From the NCBI GenBank assembly GCA_030490835.1, contig CM059971.1:39356012-39420011 (forward strand): a stretch of 64,000 nt of DNA. Reading direction: 5' to 3'. How positions within the stretch are numbered: the stretch's first letter is position 1; each line of letters starts with the position of its first letter. Below are positions 59,073-64,000 of the stretch, piece by piece. This DNA is from Annona cherimola (lineage: Eukaryota > Streptophyta > Magnoliopsida > Magnoliales > Annonaceae). Under the pieces are notes generated by a model. The model made no database searches. It had not been told where the DNA came from and saw nothing but the letters and a program-made list of their open reading frames with translations. The position numbers and the translations under genes were made by a program.

Positions 59073-60698
59073 ACGGCTCCAAAATCTAGACTCCCAAAGC
59101 TAGCAGTCTCAAAGCCTTCACTCAAACCTATTCCTAGACCTTCAAGGTCAACTACAGAGGAAGAAGTTCCCAGAAGGCAAAGAACTTCTGGAAAATGAGC
59201 CAGAGAGGAACCATCAACATCGACGGGTAGAAGGGTCAGGTTTCAAACCGCTACCCAATCTTCAGATCGAGCTCCGAGGTCGGAAAGTCAACCTCAAAGC
59301 TCCAATTCAGCAAGAATCCCAATCATGAAAGGGCAAGTCCTGAAAATGCCCACAACATATTTCAGTACAGAGCTTCAACACAGTCGCTTCTATAAGCACT
59401 TCTATGAAAGAAACGTATTCATTCCAAAGATTATCGATTTCAAATTTCTAAACGATTATGAATTCGATATAGAAGAGTTATTGGATTTTCAAGGATGGAC
59501 ACAGTTGCTGAAGACAGATGAAAGGATATATCCCGATCTGACAAGGATGTTCTATTATCTGTGGGATGACAATAAGTTTTCAGCTTATGTCAAAGGAACA
59601 GAGATGTATTTTGGGACTGTGAATTACCCAGATCAAAATGAAGCCATAAAGAGAATAGGAAGAACTCTTGAAGTGCCATTTGAAGAAGAACGACTACCCA
59701 AAGATCTTACAATGGAGAAGATCTACAATGAGCTGACAAAGAGCAACAAGTACCATGCAGGGACCAAATTCCTACACTACATTGATCTTTCTCCACGGCT
59801 GAGAGTCCTTCGCTTACTCATTGCACACTGCATCTATCCGAAAGGCGGCGGAAGAAATCAGCTCAACCCACAGGAGGCCATGATTCTTTGGAAATTGGTC
59901 AACAAGGTCAAGATCAGTCTCTCAAGACTATTTCTCGAAGCCTTGGCGTGCAGAAAGGACAACCCGAGAGGTGTTCTACCCTACGGGACTTGGATCACAA
60001 GGATCCTAGAACACTTCGAAGTGGATATTGAAGGGGAACCATTTGAAGTTCCTAAAACCACAAATGTCATTAACAAGGCATTGCTCCAATGAATGAAGAT
60101 AAACTTGGAGCAGTTCAGAGATGACAGGATACGAGAAAAGCTGGGCGAACCAGCTCGTGAGCAAGAAGGTCATGCACAGACTGAGGGGGAGCAGCCTCCC
60201 GAGGCACCATCTGCTCCACCCCGAGACGTTCCCGAGGAGCCAGTATCTCCTATGACGCACGGATCCTACTCTCAACAGGGATCTGCTACACCTGATCGGG
60301 CGCCTCCACCGTCATCTCAAGAGGTCACATTACAGAGCATCAAAGAAGAGATATCTGCTCTACGAGAGGAAATGGGTCATCAAGAGGATCGAATGACCAG
60401 TCTCGTGACCGAGGTTCTCACTGCTATCAATGATATGCATTCCCGACAAGATCGAATCGATCGGGAAATGCGTACCATTCGATACCATCTTGCATCAGGG
60501 CGTCACAAAAATCAACCCATACCTGAACTTGATCCATTCGATTCAGGATCAGTTCATAGAGATCCGACTCCCGCTCCAGTTTCCTCCTTCTATTCCTCTG
60601 CTCATGTTCGTCCTATCAAACCCATTCAATCGTCATATCCCATTTTCCAATTTCAATTCACCAAATCCTTGGTGAATGAACCATTTTTGAAAGATTGA
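59073..60698 (+). pseudogene. Envelope-like third ORF of Sirevirus C, broken
   Basis: 542 codons aligning with the A protein. The start codon is ACG at 59073-59075 where A has ATG. Stops are TGA at 59196-59198 and TGA at 60090-60092 (CGC in A); the normal stop is TGA at 60696. The globular core (GQVLKMPTTYFSTELQHSRF to VPKTTNVINKALLQ) is uninterrupted from 59325, including RLLIAHCIYPKGGGRNQLNP. The C-terminal coiled coil after the second stop is also conserved (SIKEEISALREEMGHQEDR). Part of the core could only be made from internal ATGs. Confidence 0.85.
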
Positions 60699-60980
60699 CA
60701 AAAAGGGGGAGATAAAATAGGAATAGAGTTGTTTTTCAGAGTTTTTAGAGAATTTTGGGTCGGGTAGTTTGTATCTAGGTTTCATTTTTGCTTTACAGTG
60801 TAATTTGTATTGATTTATGAAATTGTTTATGCTCATATATGTGTTTCATGCTTGCTATATGTTTCATATATACTATACTCTGTTTGAAAGATATGATCTG
60901 TTTCGAAAACTATATGAATATGATTATCTTGAAAGGTACAAGCTCAATTTAGTTTTGTCAATCATCAAAAAGGGGGAGAT
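60699..60980 (+). other. Sirevirus C 3' untranslated region with two polypurine tracts
   Basis: No gene. aaaaagggggag occurs at 60700-60711, just after the third ORF, and at 60967-60978, two bases before the 3' LTR, the same arrangement as in A. Confidence 0.8.
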
Positions 60981-62137
60981 TATTGGAAACAATGTTTAAA
61001 GCAAAACAAAATTGACCAAAGCATGATTTTTGATGATTAACAAAGTTGAAATTTAGTATAAGGTGATTACTGATGATTTTGCTTAATGATTTAAGGAATG
61101 AATTAGCCAAGTCGATATCCAAGTCGACTTGGACTTCGACTTAGGGTGAAGTCGATCCCAAAGTCGACTCCATATTCGACTCCAAAACAGACCACACAGC
61201 AAAATTCAAAATGGAGAGAAAAGCAGGTGAAGTCGCAGGCCAAGTCGACTCCACTTGCGACTTGGGTAGCCAAGTCGCAAACGAAGTCGACTCCAACATC
61301 GACTTGAGACGGGAAAAACACTCCAGAGCTGATTTTGGGGCACAAAAATGCCGAAGTCGCAGACGAAGTCGACTCCAGGTGCGACTTGGGTGAAGTCGCA
61401 GATGAAGTCGACCCCGAGATCGACTTGAGTTCTTCAATGTCCAAAATACAAACTCAAGCTCATTTTCAAGATCAACTTGGGATTTTTCAGATCCAAATCA
61501 AGGGTATAAGCTCACTATCAACTCAAGTCTCTCAAGTCCAAGGCACAGCTTCGAACGTCGTTGAAGATGAAGAAGTTCAAGTCATGAAGACTACTATCAA
61601 AAGCAACTAAGTCAAGTTCTTCAAGGAGTTTTGCAAATATTAGAAGCCATTTCAGAAGTAAATGATTCAAGAAGGAAAGCTAAGCAAGCTAGAAGAAATC
61701 AAGCAAGGACCAAACAAATTTCAGCACAAGAACAGGTCAAGTCGCAACCCAAGTCGACTCCAAGATCGACTTGAGGTCAAGTCTGAAACCAAGTCGACCT
61801 AATCTCAGACTTGGAATTGAAGTCGCAAACGAAGTCGACTCCAGTTGCGACTTGGGAAGCCAAGTCGTAGACGAAGTCGACTCCACCTGCGACTTGGGGA
61901 ACCAACATTCGAATTTTTGAACGTTGGAACATTTATTGCGAGCCAACCACTTCTATAACGATCAAACCTTCCCCATTCTATAAATAGACACTCAAGCAAA
62001 CGAGAATATACACACTATATTGTCTAAAGAGAGAAAAGAAGTGCAAACAAGAGCTCCCATTTTCTTTTCTCTAAATTTGAGTGATCTATACATTTTCAAA
62101 GGAAGAAAGAGCTTCAAGTTGCAAGTAGCTTCAACGA
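60981..62137 (+). repeat. 3' LTR of Sirevirus C, truncated
   Basis: Starts TATTGGAAAC (terminal TG changed to TA) and follows the 5' LTR to gcttcaacga (52570 equivalent). The remaining 546 bp, including the U5 end and hairpin, are absent. The junction to satellite shares aacga (62133-62137). Confidence 0.92.
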
Positions 62138-64000
62138 ATGATCTTAAATGCATTCGAATCGACTCAAATGAACTGAAATATTTAGAATGAACTTCGACTA
62201 TCTAGAGTTGGCCACTACGCAATCTAATTGACAGGATTTGACTCTAAAGAGAGCGAGCAAACTTTAACGCATTCGAATACACTCAAAGCAACTGATTCAG
62301 ATGGATGGAACTTCAATCAAATAGAACTGATTGTAATCCCTTGATTTCATTCACATTCAAAAGGGAACGAATGATCTTAAATGCATTCGAATTGACTCAA
62401 ATGAACTGAATTTCATAGAATGAACTTCGACTACCTAGAATGGACAACTACTCAATCTAATTACTTAATTTGACAATAATGAGAACGAGCAAACTTTAAT
62501 GCATTCGAATAGACTCAAAGCAACTGAATCGGATGGATGAAACTTGAATCAAATAGAACTGATTATAATCCCTTGATTTCATTCACATTCAAAAGGGAAC
62601 GAATGATCTTAAATGCATTCGAATCGACTAAAATGATCTGAATTTGATAGAATGAACTTCGACTACCTAGAATTGACTGCTACACAATCTATTTGACTGG
62701 ATTTGACTCTAATGAGAGCGAGCAAACTTTAACGCATTCGAATACACTCAAAGCAATTGATTCGGATGGATCGAACTTCAATCATGTGGAACTGATTATA
62801 AACCGTTCATTTCATTCACATTCGAAAGGGAACGAATGATCTTAAATGCATTCGAATCGACTCAAATGGATTGAATTGATGGAATGAACTTCGACTACGT
62901 GGAATTGACTACTACTCAATCTAATTCACTTGATTTGAGTCTAAGGAGAACGATCAAACTTTAATACATTCGAATAAACTCAAAGAAACTGAATCGGATA
63001 GATGAAAGTTCCAAGAAATAGAACTGATTATAATCCCTTGATTTCATTCACATTCGAAAGGGAATGAATGATCTTAAATGCATTCGAATCGACTCAAATG
63101 AACTGAATTATTTAGAATGAACTTTGACTATCTAGAGTTGGCCACTAGTCAATCAAATTGACAGGATTTGACTATAATGAGAGCGAGCAAACTTTAACGC
63201 ATTCGAATACACTCAAAGCAACTGATTCAGATGGATGGAACTTCAATCAAATAGAACTGATTGTAATCCCTTGATTTCATTCACATTCAAAAGGGAACGA
63301 ATGATCTTAAATGCATTCGAATTGACTCAAATGAACTGAATTTCATAGAATGAACTTCGACTACCTAGAATGGACAACTACTTAATCTAATTACTTAATT
63401 TGACAATAATGAGAACGAGCAAACTTTAATGCATTCGAATAGACTCAAAGCAACTGAATCGGATGGATGAAACTTGAATCAAATAGAATTGATTACAATC
63501 CCTTGATTTCATTCACATTCGAAAGGGAGCGAATATTGTTAAGAGCATTTGAATCGACTCAAATGAACTGATTTAGATAGAAGGAACTTCGACTACCTAG
63601 AATTGACTGCTACACAATCTGATTCATTGGATTTGACTCTAATGAGAGCGAGCAAACTTTAACGCATTCGAATACACTCAAAGCAATTGATTCGGATGGA
63701 TCGAACTTCAATCATGTAGAACTAATTATAAACCGTTCATTTCATTCACATTCGAAAGGGAACGAATGATCTTAAATGCATTCGAATCGACTCAAATGGA
63801 TTGAATTGATGGAATGAACTTCGACTACGTGGAATTGACTACTACTCAATCTAATTCACTTGATTTGAGTCTAAGGAGAACGATCAAACTTTAATACATT
63901 CGAATAAACTCAAAGAAACTGAATCGGATAGATGAAAGTTCCAAGAAATAGAACTGATTATAATCCCTTGATTTCATTCACATTCGAAAGGGAATGAATG
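62138..64000. repeat. Satellite array, block 5 (tetramer HOR), runs off right edge
   Basis: About eight monomers of the same 233-bp satellite. The gttggcc box of type d is at 62207 and 63137, 930 bp apart, so the local HOR is d-e-b-c, four monomers, unlike the hexamers left of Sirevirus C. The array continues past the window. Confidence 0.9.

Larger units (their letters stand above)
51414..62137 (+). mobile_element. Sirevirus C: Ty1/copia element in the satellite, 3' LTR truncated
   Basis: 5' LTR, PBS, gag, pol, envelope-like ORF, polypurine tract and a partial 3' LTR, in the same order as A. It is inserted in a type f monomer after gatgg. The 3' LTR stops 546 bp short, at a junction with satellite DNA sharing aacga, so no right TSD exists. 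Over the 1.16 kb shared, the LTRs differ at about 20 positions (about 1.7%). A MITE lies in pol, and stops break gag, pol and the third ORF. Confidence 0.92.

Noticed and set aside
60430..60999. Small plus-strand ORFs after the C env-like ORF
   Set aside because: They are out of frame with the env-like protein or lie in the AT-rich 3' untranslated region; no support.

Overview
This window is repetitive plant nuclear DNA with no recognisable host gene, rRNA or tRNA gene. It contains LTR retrotransposons of Ty1/copia Sirevirus (SIRE/Maximus) type and of Ty3/gypsy type, two MITE-like foldback elements, and a long satellite array. Sireviruses with an envelope-like third ORF point to an angiosperm; I cannot name the species. 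All real coding sequence belongs to transposons.

Layout. (1) 1-3242, minus strand: the 5' end of a Ty3/gypsy element, with a 2.56-kb LTR, a duplicated primer-binding region and the start of gag running off the window. (2) 3243-4882, probably continued at 25061-25570: decayed LTR-like DNA on the minus strand, split by the next element. (3) 4883-25060: Sirevirus B, old and broken by stops, a pol deletion and a foldback MITE; flanking TSD gtgac/gcgac. (4) 6242-17392: Sirevirus A, nested in the 5' LTR of B with a perfect 5-bp TSD (gaagc). It is young and nearly intact: two LTRs of about 1.8 kb, PBS, gag with one premature stop, an intact pol (PR-IN-RT-RNase H), an intact envelope-like ORF and a polypurine tract. 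(5) 25571-51413: a satellite array interrupted by three near-identical minus-strand LTR fragments. (6) 51414-62137: Sirevirus C inside the satellite, with a second copy of the same MITE in pol and a truncated 3' LTR. (7) 62138-64000: satellite again.

The satellite is hierarchical: related halves of about 116 bp form a monomer of about 233 bp; six diverged monomers (a-f) form a higher-order repeat (HOR) of about 1397 bp; and blocks containing a captured LTR fragment repeat at 5875 and 4480 bp. Those spacings differ by 1395 bp, one HOR, which indicates unequal exchange in HOR register after LTR capture.

In each Sirevirus the LTR carries the promoter (TATA box) and ends in a conserved hairpin just before a tRNA-iMet-type PBS. 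Gag (two zinc knuckles around a coiled coil) is followed by pol in the +1 frame with a 20-nt overlap. In A and C a third ORF lies downstream of a pyrimidine-rich leader. Dense GTCGAC palindromes mark both the LTRs and the pol-env spacer. The best candidates for new biology are the HOR array with its trapped LTR, the two-level palindromic MITE, the conserved gag-pol junction, and the possible spliced expression of the envelope-like ORF. All coordinates and counts were made by eye.
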